Shown here one piece after another: positions 11,330 to 23,513 of a DNA stretch of 64,000 nt (the first letter of the stretch is position 1; each line of letters starts with the position of its first letter). The DNA lies in assembly GCA_032988165.1 (NCBI GenBank), contig JANTQF010000015.1, positions 62,001-126,000 of the forward strand, in the 5' to 3' direction. This DNA is from Emmonsiellopsis sp. PD_33 (taxonomy: Eukaryota > Ascomycota > Eurotiomycetes > Onygenales > Ajellomycetaceae). The notes beneath the pieces are model-generated. The model did not search any database. It saw only the letters and a program-made list of their open reading frames with translations, and was not told the DNA's origin. A program made the translations under genes and the position numbers.

Positions 11330-14300
11330 GGAACTCTCACATCTCAATTCTGATTAGCAGTCTTCTAGGCTGCAATAAGGTCCTTCAAATTTTCCAAATT
11401 ATCTAATGATTCCCATGTATTCTCCAAAGTGGGATATCCTTCCTATTTAATTAAGTACTTTGGTTTATTGTTTCATCTCAATTATTTATCTAAAATATCC
11501 TCCACTATATACTTCAAATCTCCTTTGATTTTAATGCTATCAGAGTGAGGTGGTTCTGATCCTACTTATTATCAGTAAGGTTTCAAGAGAAATACATGAA
11601 AAATGGGGTGTATTCAACTAAAAAAATGAGGTAATTGAACTTGATAAGTCTATCTGCTAATAATTTCAATAATTGGAAATGGATCAAGCCAATAATTATC
11701 TAGCTTTTTGCAAGATCTAGTTGTTTTAATGTTCTTTGCTGATAAAAGGACTTCATCTCTGATATTAAATGACATTAGCTTATATTTTCAATTATAATAT
11801 ATCACTTACTTGTTAGTGGCATATTGTAGGCTGATCATCAACCTCTCATATATTTCTATTAATATATTAAGTCTCTTTATAACATTTAGAACTTCTTGAG
11901 GTTTTTAATTGACAGTGGAGCTTGTCTCTCCCTTAGAGGTGTTATCTGCAACATCTCAGGGCAAATCCAGATTAAATCTCATAAATGTGAAGAAAGAAGA
12001 TACTTTCATTAAAGCTTATTTAGTATTATTATATGTAAATTGTGCTGTTGAAAGGTGCTGCATCCAATCATCTTGAGAATAAGTACAATAAATTTGGAGA
12101 TAATGCTTAAGGGTTTGATTTTGATGTTCTATTTGACCATCAGTTTGAGGATGAAAAGCTGTATTTAAATTTCAGCATATATGAAGATGGTAGTAGAAAG
12201 CTGATCAAAAATGACTGGTAAATAAGAACCTACAGTCTGTTATTAATAATGATGGAGGGTCATATTTATAGATAATAAAATCTATGAAAAGTTCAGCAAG
12301 CTCTGATGCTTTAATAGTTTTCAAACAAGGGATATATTTAGCTATCTTAGTAAAATAATTCATAATGACCAAGATACTATCATATTTTCAACCTTTGAAT
12401 TGAGACTTAGGCAGGTCAACAATGAAATCTATTGATATTAATTTTCAGGGATGATTGAGAATAGGTAGAGCTGATAAGGCACTATATGGGTAGTATTTCA
12501 GTAACTTTACTCTTTTGTAGATATTATATGTGTTGATAAACTCTGAAATGTCCTGATGAATTTCCTTCTAATAATACTTTCTTTAAAGTAATTCTTTAAT
12601 CTTTATTATATTAAAGTGACCTGCATGTAGATCATCATGATGGATTTATAGTAATTCTCATCTTAAAGCCCTACTAGCAGAAATAAAAATAGATTTATTA
12701 AATGTTAGAAGACTATGATCTTCTATTAATCATCCTTTCAACTTAGCTACTAGCTTTGAATTTTCAAGCTTGCTGTTTGAATTCAACTTAGGTTCTTCAC
12801 AATCTTTTAGCTCTTAAATCTAAGATACATAAAAAGTGTCTCTATCTTATACCTTCTTAATGAATTCTTAAAGCATCTTAGAGGGAAGTTTATAGCCTGT
12901 TTCATCTGAAGCAACATCTATTGCAGCCAGATGTGGTATAAGATGTTCTAAACTGTTAGTATTAACTTTATCAAGTATTATTATTCTAATTAGTTTAATA
13001 TTATTAATTCAGCTGTCTAAAGTAGTCTCTGCAGCTTTAAATTAGAATCTACAACTAGGTATAACTAAATCTTATATAGCTAGTTTTTTCTGTAATGTAG
13101 GAAGTGCTCCATCAACATCTTTCTCCTGTAGGACTATTTTATAGTCTGACTGCTGCAAAGGTGTATTGACTGGGTTAAGCTGGCTAGAGTGATAATGAAT
13201 ATAAAAATTATATTCAGATAATAACTCAGCCCATCTAGCCTGTCTTACAGATAGTTTCTTAATAGTAAAGAAATAATGTAAATTTACATGATCTGAAAGA
13301 ACTTGAATAGGAAAATTACTATCCTACAGGTAGTATTATCAAGTTTTAAATGATTTAATAATTGTAAGGAGTTCTTAATTATATATATTATATTATTATT
13401 ATGTTGGATTTAATTTTCTTGAAAAGAAAGCTACTGAAGCTCAGTCTTACCTATGAGTTATAAGTGGATAGGAGTCTTCTCACCTACTAAACCCATTTTG
13501 ATTTAAATTTTTCATCAACTGGAACAATATTTTATAAATATCAAATCCAGAGGCATCTATCTCCAGTTGAATAGGTTAATTGAGGTTAAAATGATTAAGT
13601 AGTATTACTTCTGCAAAGGCCTTTTTAATTGCAGCTAATGCTGCTCTGGCATCTTCAGTGAAATAAAATAGCCCAGGTTTCTTATCTTTAACACTACCCT
13701 TAAGTAACTTAGTTATAGGAGCTGTTATTTGAGAATAAGTGTATATAAATTTCTGGTAAAAATTTGTAAAACCTAGGAAAACTTGCACTTCTTAAAATGT
13801 ATGCAGTTCAGATTATTTCAAGATGATAGCTATATAAGCTTGATTCATATGAACTTCATTGACACCCACTATAAACTTAAGAAATTCCACTTTCTAGGTG
13901 AAGAATATACACTTTAATTCCTTAGTAAAAAGATCATATTATTAGAGATATTCTAAGATCTATTGAATGTGCTCCTTATACTCTTCTTTAGTATCTGAAA
14001 AGATAAGAATATTATCAAGGTAGATGATACATGAGATGTTGAGTAGGCTCTAAAGTGCCTGATTAATATAAGTTTGAAATGTAGTCAGAATATTGCAGAG
14101 ATCTAAGGGGAGAATTAAATATTCAAAATTATCATATTTTATTTAAAAAGTAATCTTCCATTCATCACCCTCCTTTATCTGAATTTAATAATAGGTGTCT
14201 TACAAATCAAGCTTTGAAAAATACTTTTTTCTGGATAATTAATCCATCATCTCATCAATCAAAGGTAAAGGAATATAATCTTTGATTGTTACTTTATTTA

Positions 14301-15200
14301 GACCTCTATAGTCTATACATAGATGTAATTTATCATCCTTCTTAGGCACAAATAGGATGGGAGCCCCTACAGGGCTTCAAAAGAGTTAAATCCAATTCTA
14401 TGATTGCATGTTCTCAAGATATTTCTGAAGTATTTCTAGCTCAATTACTAATAGGTTATAAAGTGGACTGTATGGTAGTAACTTGCTGTTATATAAGTTG
14501 ATTTCATGAGTAACTTATCTAATATTAGCTAGCTTCAAAGCTTCTTCTTTGGAGAAAACATCTTGAAAATTTTGAAAAATCTTGGTGATTCAAGGGTCTA
14601 CCATATCCAGGGAATTAATATTAGAAATTAACCATACTCAACTGTCTTTGAGATTATTTGTATCTACTAAAACATTACTAGATATGCAATAGATGCATGG
14701 TTCATCTTTAACTGATACTATAAACTTAGAGGGATTCTTAATAGAAACCTATATATTAATGAGTTGGAAATACCATGTTTAAGTAACCCAGTCAACTAAT
14801 GAGTTATTAGTAAGTGTCCAAGGCATGTTCAAGATGACATTCTTATGTGTCATATTGATAACTTCAAAAGACAGGTTTCCTTCTTGTGAAAAATCCTCCA
14901 AGTCAGTTATTTAATAGATTGTATCAATAAGATTATAGTAATAGAAATAAGTTTCATTAACAAACTGTACTATACTATAAGTAGTAGATTTTGACACTTT
15001 CCAACCATATAACTCTACAAAATTGACTGAAATACAGTCTACTTCTGAACTGGGGTCAAATAGGCACCTAATTGGAAGCATCCTAATAGGAATATCAAGT
15101 TGGATGATTATATATAACTAATAATCTTTTAACTTTCTTAAAGGTTCTAAGGGATTAGGTTGATTAAGGGGATCTATAATTTCCATTCCAGGTGAGAAAT
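11330..15200 (-). pseudogene. Degenerate pol of element B with chromodomain
   Basis: Minus-strand motifs: GAPILFVPKKDDKLHLCIDY and GLNKVTIKDYIPLPLIDEM (about 14,370-14,240); the RT active site as YLDNILIFSDTKEEY (about 14,010), with Asn in place of the second Asp; the connection VQVFLGFTNFYQKFIYTYS leading into RNase H (13,788-13,576 is an intact stretch); integrase core LISIDFIVDLPKSQFKG (about 12,440), LLITD, and AFHPQTDGQIE (about 12,150); and a chromodomain LKYIVEDILDK...KYLIK.EGYPTLENTWE (about 11,560-11,400). The chromodomain Trp is read as a stop (TGG to TAG). All of this is typical of a RIP-damaged chromovirus. Confidence 0.85.
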
Positions 15201-15279
15201 CTAAGTGTAATTATTTCTGAGGATCATTTAGAGTATTAATTGCTGAGACCTTAACAACATCCTTAAGATTCTTTTTCTT

Positions 15280-16130
15280 AAATTGACAATTAGAAGCATA
15301 GTGACCTGGCTTATCATAGTTATAGTAAAGGTTTTTATCCTTATATTTATTCTATTCTTATTAAGAAAGAGGATTCTTCAGAGTAAATTAATTTTACTTT
15401 TTAGAGTCACTTTATTAATGTTTGCAGCCTCCTTATTAAGGATTGATATTCTGATTCTTATTGAGATCAGGCTGCTCACTAGCAGGTTATTTAGAGGTTT
15501 TAGTCTTCTTAAATTGGGTTTGAAGATGAGAAGCAAGGTTAACTAGTTGAGTCTGATCTATAGGAATCTCTTGATAGTTATTGATTGTGTCCTGAATAGA
15601 AGAGTATAACTTAGCATAGAAAAGCTGTATTTGTAAGGTTTTGAGATCAAGTTCAAGCTTATTTCAGTATTTATTAAAGGTGACTTCAAAAGTATGAATA
15701 GTTTAACTCTCTTGTTAAGTAAGACTATGGAACTAAGTAGCAGCTGTATAGCCTCAGTTTCAGTGGTCTTTAATTTGATTCATGAGGAATTCTTTGAACT
15801 GTTTCTAAGTGTATATAGTACCTATATTGTGAAGTTTATTTTCCTTGATGCTTCAAGTAGTCTTAACAGTGCCATGTAGGTAAGTAGTAGCATATAGAAT
15901 ATAAGACCTATCTTATTTGAAATAGTTAGAAGTAAGTTCATATTTTTATTTAAGAAAATGAGTAAAGATTTAATATTCTATAATATTATTTCTATAATAA
16001 GGCTTAAGATCTCCAGTCTTGATTCCATAAGGTCTAGTTAAGAATAGACCTTCTTGGTTCTAATTTGATGGTGTGTTAGCTGAAGGAATTTAATGATCTC
16101 CTAATAAGATAGATATATTATTAGGAGAAA
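15280..16130 (-). pseudogene. Degenerate gag of element B with zinc knuckle
   Basis: The minus strand carries a Gag capsid-like run, including KTGDLKPYY, LHGTVKTT, FHSLT and FEVTFNKY.NKLELDLKT. It is followed at about 15,330-15,286 by a CCHC knuckle remnant reading YYNYDKPGHYASNC, where the first two Cys have become Tyr (TGC/TGT to TAC/TAT) while His and the last Cys survive. These two changes are exactly what CpA-to-TpA mutation on the opposite strand would give. Confidence 0.75.
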
Positions 16131-16150
16131 CATCAGATTTAGCATGAGTA

Positions 16151-17480
16151 TCTATAGTCTGTTAGTTCAAAGAGTTTGATATATTAATGAATGCTGATCT
16201 GAGATAGATTGAAGAGTAATTTAAATTATAAGTATGCTCTAATATCTAAGTGATGACACTACTATATAGAAATAGAGATAGCACTATATTGATTGATGCT
16301 TAGAAGGGATAGAGAGCTGATGAGTAAGTTAGACTATTCAGAGCTTAGAGAGGTAGAGTTTATCAATAAGAGCTTTACTAGACTAGAGGAGGTAGATATC
16401 TTGATATCATGAAGGGGAGAATATGTAGGTAAATAGGTAAGAGGATTTTCAAATGTTAGATAGATTAGTAAATAAATTACTGACCTCTAGTAAGTCTGAA
16501 AGATCAGTAGCTATCTATATGAAGCTCTCTGAAGCTGCTGAATCTATCTATAATACTATACTCTAGCTAGGCCTAGATGGAACTCTATAATGAGATATAT
16601 GATGATATATATAATGAAGTTTGATAAGGTAGTTATAGAATACCTGGCTAGTAAAATAACATATCATCAGTGTGAGAGCATGATAAGACTATAGTACTTT
16701 CTTAATGAATTATAGTAGTAGTTGCTACATGCTCTCTTAAAGTATTCTTATACAGACATGTAATTAATGAACAGTCTGAACTCTCTCTCACAGCTACTAC
16801 ATGATAGTTCATTAGATGTCCCCTGTAACTACCTTAGAATTATAGTAAGGTTGATTGGCTAGTTCCAGTTTAAATCTACCCTATCATGCAGGTGAATTAG
16901 CCCTGTTTCTAATAGCTCATATAGTTTCTTTATAGTCTTATTACTCTGAATAGCTCATACCTCTACCTCTTCAGTTATAATTAGTTTGTTATTACCAGCA
17001 GGGAAGGGGGAGACTTCTATCTATTGTCAGTTATAATTCTTTAATTTTGAGCTGTTTTCATTCATTTCTGAGGCTCTGTATACTTATGTTCAGGCATTTC
17101 ATGTAGTAGGAGGTTGATAGCAGTGAACTGGAGTGTGTAAATGTAGATGTATAATACCTATAGAACTACTATAGAGATATTATAGATTACAAGATGACTG
17201 CCTAAAAGGTAGTTTATAACTATACTAGGCTGTAGCAACACTCTGCATGGCCATTCACCTACTCATGTAACTACTCTTTATTCTCTATATAAAGGGGTTC
17301 ATTCATGTCTATAGATCATGTGCACCATTGCTGGCTGTAGATACAGGTCACATGGATCTATACAGGTCATGTGCACCTGCAGATTTGATGGCTGTAAAGG
17401 CCTGAGGGACTAAACAGTGCATTGCATAAGAATCATAAGTGAGTGTAAGCAAGTGATTGAGGCTTGTGAAAGATGAGGAA
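16151..17480. other. Isochore edge; unidentified repeat remnant
   Basis: AT-rich, CpG-free sequence upstream of element B's gag. The plus strand has short coding-like stretches around 16,480-16,560 that could be a decayed Gag, but no motif is diagnostic. A TATA-like CTATATAAAGG near 17,287 with the following sequence resembles CTATATAAAGGG at 25-36, possibly a shared LTR promoter motif. The shift to CpG-containing sequence occurs at about 17,480. Confidence 0.35.
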
Positions 17481-18869
17481 TAACTCGGGCTTGGCAGAGG
17501 TTGGAGGTGAACTGCCGCGTTTGATCTACAGCAGGGATCGAGATGGGGTTATCGGTGGCTGGCGGGGAGGAAATCTGGGGATCTTGAAAACGAAAACTTG
17601 AAGAAAGCCAAGCAAGGGATGCGTAATGCTGTAACGGGTAGAGAATTGAAGATGGCTTGACTGTTGTTAGGACTGGGATGCGTCCATATTGCCTGCTTAA
17701 ACTGAGGACATGATGCGATAATAGTCGGCATTTGTAGACTGGGCGGAGGTAGGTCACGCAGATGGCCGCGGAGAAGAGTTGGATTCTGGACAGAGTGTGT
17801 AGGTCAATGTTGTTTGTTTGTGTCTATATCGCGAACATAACATGATCTGGGGAAGATATCTATGTCTGCCAACACAATAGATGACGTTGAGAGAAGACAG
17901 AATTAGGGTTAGGGCTAGCCCTCCCCGATTGGGCTGTGAAAACTCGACTCCCGCCGCGAGTCATGTCCGCTGGGAGGCCGAGGCGCTAGTCATGCTTGGC
18001 AGGCTAGGCTGAGTCAGCCGGCGGGCCGCTCCAGTGCCGGCTGCAGGCTGCACAACGTGCGCCCTCTGCGCGCTGTGATTGGCCGGCGCAACGTCCTCCC
18101 AACGTCCTCTCCTCCCGCTGCCAAAAGCGTCGTCGTCCACCGCGATGAGCAGACAAGCAGTGCGTGGCCACACCGGCGCCGGCGGGCCTCGACGCTGCTA
18201 AGCCCACGCCATTGCGCTGTGGATGGAGCTGCGCTGACGAGTGCGGTGTCGCAGCAGCCGCCAATTGCCCTGGCTGCCGGCCGGGCTATTGCCACAGCAG
18301 GGCCTTCCCGCCAACCACCCATGGTCCATCGGCCATGACCAAACCTTCTGCTGGCCCTGCGATGGCTGCCAAGCGAAAAGGCAAAAATGGAAAAAGAACC
18401 GACCTCCCGTCTCCTCGTCTGCCCTCGCCCTCCTCTCCTCCTCGCTCTGCCGGTGTGAGCGAACCTCCTGGATCCGCCTCCTCTATATAGGATCTGTCTC
18501 TCTCTCCATCCTCTCCCGCTGCCACCGTCTTTTCACGCCCTACCACTGCCTCTCGCATTGGCCCGTCTCTCCACCCCGGCTGCCAACAGCGGACTGACAT
18601 CCTTGGCCGTCTTGTCCAGGTGCGTTCATCTGTCTTGGCTGGTGCTTGTCTGGGTTTGGGTTTCAGCGCGGCTCCAGGACGCCCGCCACTCACAGCCCGC
18701 CAGAGAGCAACGTGCTCGAGGGCTGGCTGCTGATTGAAAAGCCGCTCGCCCGCCCAGTCTGCAGCCCCAAGCCCCCAAGCCTTCCATCGTTGTTCCTGTG
18801 CTGATCAGCTCCCAGCCCTATCCAGCGGCGTCGAACCGTTCCTCTTGGCCGAGTGTGCATCCTTCCCCC
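17481..18869 (+). promoter_or_regulatory. GC-rich 5' region of the phosphate-family transporter
   Basis: About 1.4 kb between the isochore edge and the transporter ATG. It includes a TTAGGGTTAGGG doublet at 17,903-17,914, a GC-rich stretch at 18,000-18,350, a CT-rich tract at 18,400-18,550 and a TATATA at 18,484-18,489. The TATA plus pyrimidine tract is a plausible core promoter roughly 380 bp upstream of the start codon. Several open frames on both strands here are by-products of GC richness, not genes. Confidence 0.5.
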
Positions 18870-21191
18870 ATGGCGGATTTTGGGCCCCGGGCTCCCCACG
18901 GCCCGGACATGACGGGCACCCATGACCCGCTGCAGTCCATGAACCTGAGCGAGAAGGAGGCCTTCGACACCTTTATCCGCCCCGACGACAGCTACACCCC
19001 CGACGGCGTGTACTGGGCAGACCTCCCGATCTGGAAAAGAGTCAAGTTTGTCAGCAAATATGACGCCGGCGAGGCCGCTCGGGAGTTCACAGTGTTCTGG
19101 AAGATGTTCAAGGAGGACCCCCTGGCCCCCGTAGCCTACTACTTCAGAAACATGGTGCTCCCAGGTGCGGGTCTGGGTCTGGAAGGGTGAGCTTGGCCCC
19201 TGTTCTATTTTCTTAGAGAATGGAGACCCCAGCCCTTGGCACCCCTTGGTGGTGGGCTGGGCAGTCTTAGCGGTCGATAAATCGGGCTAATCAGATATTT
19301 GAACAGATATGTCCTCTTTTCTATTGGCAATATCAAGCCGCTGTTTGCAAAGGCGTTTCCACAATGCTGGGACACTGAGGAGATCTGCAACCCTACCTGG
19401 ATTGCCTCCGTCGAGTATCTGGAGATCTGCGGAATCATTGTTGGTCAGATCTTGGTGGGAATTATCGGTGATTGGTATGTATCTCTGCCACATGGCTTCA
19501 TTTTGTACTCCGTAGTATGGACTACCTAACACTTCTCTCTTCGTTATAGGATCGGACGGCGTTTTGGTCTGATTCAAGATGCTGTTATCATGCTTCTCGG
19601 TTTGGTGATGCTCACCGCTGCCTGGGGTGTCACCCAGAACGGTTGGGTTATCTGCTATGTTTGGTCTCTCTTTTTCTACGGCATTGGAGTTGGTAAGTCA
19701 AAATTCAGCGGTATTCCGAAGGAGCGGACTCTAACTGGTTTATAGGAGGTGAATATCCCATGACTGCCACCAGCGGAATGGAAAATGCTGTTGGATCCGG
19801 CAAGATCTCTACAAAGGAAGACCGACTCCACCGTGGCCGCAAAGTTACGAGCGCTTTCTTGATGCAAGGCTGGGGGCAGTTCTTCAACCAAGCTATTCTG
19901 ATTATCCTCCTCCTGTGCTTCCATCATGGCAGTGGAAACCCTCCTTACTCCACTGTATCTGCTCAGTGGACTTACCGCATCTCTTTCGCCATTCCCGCCG
20001 TTGGCACCCTCTGGCTGGTTTACTATCGCTACTACAAGATGCATGCTGCTAGTAAACAGCTGGCAATTGCCAAGGCCAAATCGAAGGTCACTGGCTATGA
20101 TACCGAATCTCTCAACCTGACATTCAAATACTTTGGCTTCCGTCTGCTGGCTACCGCAGGTGCCTGGTATGCAAACGATGTTTTCTTCTACGGAAACAAG
20201 CTTTTCCAGAGCGAGTTCATTGCTGTCATCAGCCCCAATTCCGATTCGATCATGCCCGGTTGGTTGTATAACCTGCTGAATGTGGGCGTTTCCCTTCTTG
20301 GTTATTATGCTGCCTGTGAGTTTCGCCCCTTTTCGCTCAAAAGCCGTCTTCATTTCTGACAAGTCTGCAGCTTTCTTCATCGACAACAAGCTTTATGGCC
20401 GCAAGTGGATGCAGATGATCGGATTCGCAATGGATTTCGTCTTTTTCATCGTTCCCGCATTCAACTTTGAATACTACACCTCGCCCGCCCATATTCGCGC
20501 CTTTCAAGCGATGTACTTCCTCAGCAGCTTCTTCAACCAATTTGGCCCCAACGCAGTGACCTTCCTCGTCGCCGCAGAAGTTTTCCCGACTCCAATCCGA
20601 GCAACCGCACACGGTTTCGCCGCTGCTGTTGGTAAACTTGGCGCCCTGACCGCAGCTATCTTGTACAACTATATCGATACGCAAACCAAATTCTATGTCG
20701 TCCCCTGGTTTGGTCTTGCCGGCATGGTCCTCACATGGATCTGGCTTCCCGATACTACCGGCCTAGACCTCAAAGAGGCAGAGCGTCGCTGGTACTACCT
20801 ACGGAGTGGCCGCGAGAACGAATACCATGGCCCCGCCGTCCACCCCAAGCATCTGTCCTTGTGGGAACGTTTCCGAGGCGTGGGCAAATACTACGACCCT
20901 GACGCTGACTACAAGCAAAAGGTCGAGGAAATGCGTGGCGATTGGGAAGCTATGATGGCACGACGAGCTGCCGAGAAGGAGCTGGCGTACGAAGATGATG
21001 ACCTCGACGAGGGTCTCAAGCATAAACATGTTCTCACGTATTTCGAGCGCACGAGTCCCATGATTCTGGCAAGGGAGAAGAACTTCCCGCCCATCATCGG
21101 CACACCAAGTTCTCGCGATTCACGGACGCCGCCGTCCGATGAGCTGCTCCCGCCGCCCAGAACGGATATTAATGAGGAAATTCCGGAATAG
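18870..21191 (+). CDS. MFS transporter, phosphate:H+ symporter (PHS) family
   Basis: Predicted plasma-membrane major-facilitator transporter of 672 aa. Exons: 18870-19186, 19307-19474, 19550-19692, 19746-20315, 20371-21191; all introns are GT-AG and phases match. The ATG at 18870 opens MADFGPRAPHGPDM, a hydrophilic cytosolic N-terminus of about 90 residues. The first membrane helix follows at GAGLGLEGYVLFSIGNIKPL, which is joined across intron 1. The PHS-type motif GGEYPMTATS spans intron 3, and GDWIGRRFG is the MFS loop 2-3 motif split by intron 2. The second half has AEVFPTPIRATAHG, and the chain ends in an acidic cytosolic tail of about 130 residues after LPDTTGLDLKEAE. Family membership is secure. 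The substrate (inorganic phosphate or a glycerophosphodiester, as for Pho84 or Git1) cannot be decided from sequence alone. It is the first intact gene beside the decayed isochore. Confidence 0.9.
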
Positions 21192-23513
21192 TTTTTTTCT
21201 TTCTTTTTTATGATGATTGTGATTTCAGTTCGTTTTACTTGGGCGTTTTGGTTTACTTTTTTTTGCTCGCATGGTCGATTTCCGCTATATGGTTCTCTAA
21301 TGATCTTCTTTTTTTTCCGTAATACCTTTTTTTTCTCTCGCATACATATTCATTGTTTACATGCAGAAAGCAGGGTGGATGTTACCTTGCATTGCTTTGA
21401 CTGTCAGCATATAACAGGCAAAAAGAAGCAAGGGGTCTTTTCTTCATTTTTTCCTTTTGCGCAAATTCCCAAGCATAGACTTGTTTATCTTTACCGGGCG
21501 AGAAGCTCACTCTACTCTAGACCTAGAGAAGAGCTTTTCCTTTTTTCACGATATAAACTCGCCTGATAAAGGGTTGATGTCCCATGTATCTATCTACAAG
21601 CATACACAGCACACAGTACATATCGACTAACACATATACGAATTTCCTAAAGATACTAGTATGGGCATATTTTTCTCCTCTCGTGTCGTAGTATTACTGC
21701 GAAGCGAAAACTAAAAGATAGGGCGGGGTTAAATAGAGCTGAGCTCCTGACAAGACTGATGGAAGATTAAGAGAGTCAGCTAACAGCGGACGTCTTCAGA
21801 TATTACTGCGCTTTCATGCGATTAGGCCGGCCATCGCTTGAATGCCATACCTAGTTTCGTTACAAATGGGGATGCAAACAGTGCAAACACCATGCTCGGA
21901 CGACTGTCCTTTGATCTTTCGTTCCACTTCCCACCGCGCTCATCTTCGAGGCTCGAGCCCAAGGCGGCAGACGCAAACGCGGACAACTTGAACGTATACC
22001 CCACGTCCAGCGTGATACATCATAGTCCGCTGTAGCTAGTTACAGGAAAATCCGATTCCACAACCGCATCTCAACCCGTCCCATCCCAGCCCATCTCGTC
22101 CGACCTGGCAGGCAAGGCGCGAAGTATACTCACTCGCCTGACAAACACGGCCACCGTTCCGTTTCGGGCCTAATAGTAACGAGTTCAACGGCTCACTCAC
22201 CTTGACATTTTTCATCCGCGATATGGACGCGTTAAAACGTGCGCCACGGGCCGCATGATGAGTTCGCTCGTTTCGCGTTCTCCGCGACGCCCAGGGACGG
22301 ACGGAGTACTACTACTGACCGGAATCTTCCGCAAAATTTCATCCGGACAGGCAACTCGCCCCAAAGAAAGAAAAAGAAAAAGAAAACAGAAAAAGACACT
22401 CGCGCATCCATACCGCTGGGACAAGTTCCGTCCGCCCGCTCCATACGCCCTTATATCACGTGATGATAACTTGCGATAAGGTTTAAGCTTATCTGGGGGA
22501 ATGACGTCGTGCATTGAAACGGCCTGTTTTGTTTTGACGACGTGACGAACGGTGGGTTGAATCTGCGAGTGCTGGAAATGCCATGAGAGGTGCGTTTGAA
22601 GGATCCATCTAGGAAATGGTGTGGATGGGATTTTGATAGGGGGCTTTAACGTTATATAGGATTTGATTGAGAGGTGGGCTGAGGGGATGGCGATTGTCTA
22701 GTATGGGAGGAGTGACTTCTATATTGATGAACTAATCCGAGTTTCAGCAGAATACTTCGCTGTTTAGTGTGCGGTTCTACCCCCCAATTTGGCGACTACA
22801 TACGTCTACTTCATCCAGAGTTCCTATATTTGGTGTGCTCGGATCACTTGAAGCGTGTTGCCGTGCCCAAAGCCAATTGGCTTTTGAAAATATCAACAAG
22901 ATTCACGGCTAATGAAGGTTCTGAAGGGCTGGACCGTTTTGTGTCAATGTCTGATAGCCTTTCGGCCCATAGGGCTAAGATACCTATACGATACGCGGAA
23001 ACTTAATTGGGAGATAAACTTTTACAATGCGCCTATCGGAGATCGATTCATCTTTCTCACCCATGGTTTTATTCGCGGATATACCTACCTAGGTAACTAT
23101 GGACAAGCGTAACGCGTCAATGTCGCTTGGAATTGACTTTTTGATTTGCCATCACTATTTTGAATAATGATGGGTTCATCATGCGTTCATCGATCATCGA
23201 TTGGGGAGGTGTTGTTCGTGGCATTCCCGCCGCTTGCGTCATGGCAATGGTAAGTAGAGCGTTGCTCAAGGCGTGGTTTGGCAGTGATGGGGGGCGTTAT
23301 GGCATAACCGGGTGGAGAGAGGTGCTCTCTTCCTTCCTCTATCTGCATTCCTTTGTTCCATCAGTTACAAATTTCGAGATCGTTGAATCGGACAACAAAA
23401 AAAGGGGGAATCGATGAAACGAATGGTCACCACATACAGTCTTTAATGTGCCCATTTCACTTGGAATATCTGAAACTTGCACCTCAGCACGCAGCTATCA
23501 CCCTCTTGAAACA
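21192..23513. other. Intergenic, no gene recognised
   Basis: The first 400 bp are T-rich, probably the transporter 3' UTR. The rest has an A/G-rich tract near 22,365-22,400 and GC-richer patches around 22,000-22,500. Several open frames of 60-100 codons exist on both strands, but none has recognisable motifs or splice continuity. Confidence 0.5.

Larger units (their letters stand above)
11320..16150 (-). mobile_element. Element B: degenerate Ty3/gypsy chromovirus
   Basis: A second minus-strand gypsy element of a lineage different from element A: its RT and Gag motifs are distinct and resemble the Tf1/sushi-like group. Order on the minus strand: Gag (about 16,130-15,280), protease region, RT, RNase H, integrase, chromodomain (to about 11,330). 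It is broken throughout by stop codons. No flanking LTR pair could be defined. Confidence 0.8.
1..17480. other. AT-rich, CpG-depleted isochore (RIP-like decay)
   Basis: This block is strongly AT-rich. Reading through it by eye I found essentially no CG dinucleotide; the first I noticed is near 17,486, after which CG is frequent. The retroelement frames inside it keep long-range codon continuity but carry many TAA, TAG and TGA codons where Trp, Gln or Arg is expected, and Cys codons changed to Tyr, all explained by C-to-T (or G-to-A) transitions. This matches RIP and cytosine-methylation decay of repeats known from Pezizomycotina. Both CpG loss and some CpA-to-TpA change are visible. The mechanism is inferred; the composition is seen. 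Confidence 0.85.

Noticed and set aside
1..17480. Possibility that X1/X2 are a viral-type envelope
   Set aside because: Neither frame has a signal peptide, transmembrane anchor or fusion-peptide-like segment; only one short hydrophobic patch occurs in X1.
17903..17914. True telomere or chromosome end
   Set aside because: Only two TTAGGG units, followed directly by ordinary gene-bearing sequence.
18004..18700. Many overlapping ORFs of 60-135 codons on both strands
   Set aside because: High GC lowers stop-codon frequency; the frames contradict each other, have no motifs and lie in the promoter region of the transporter.
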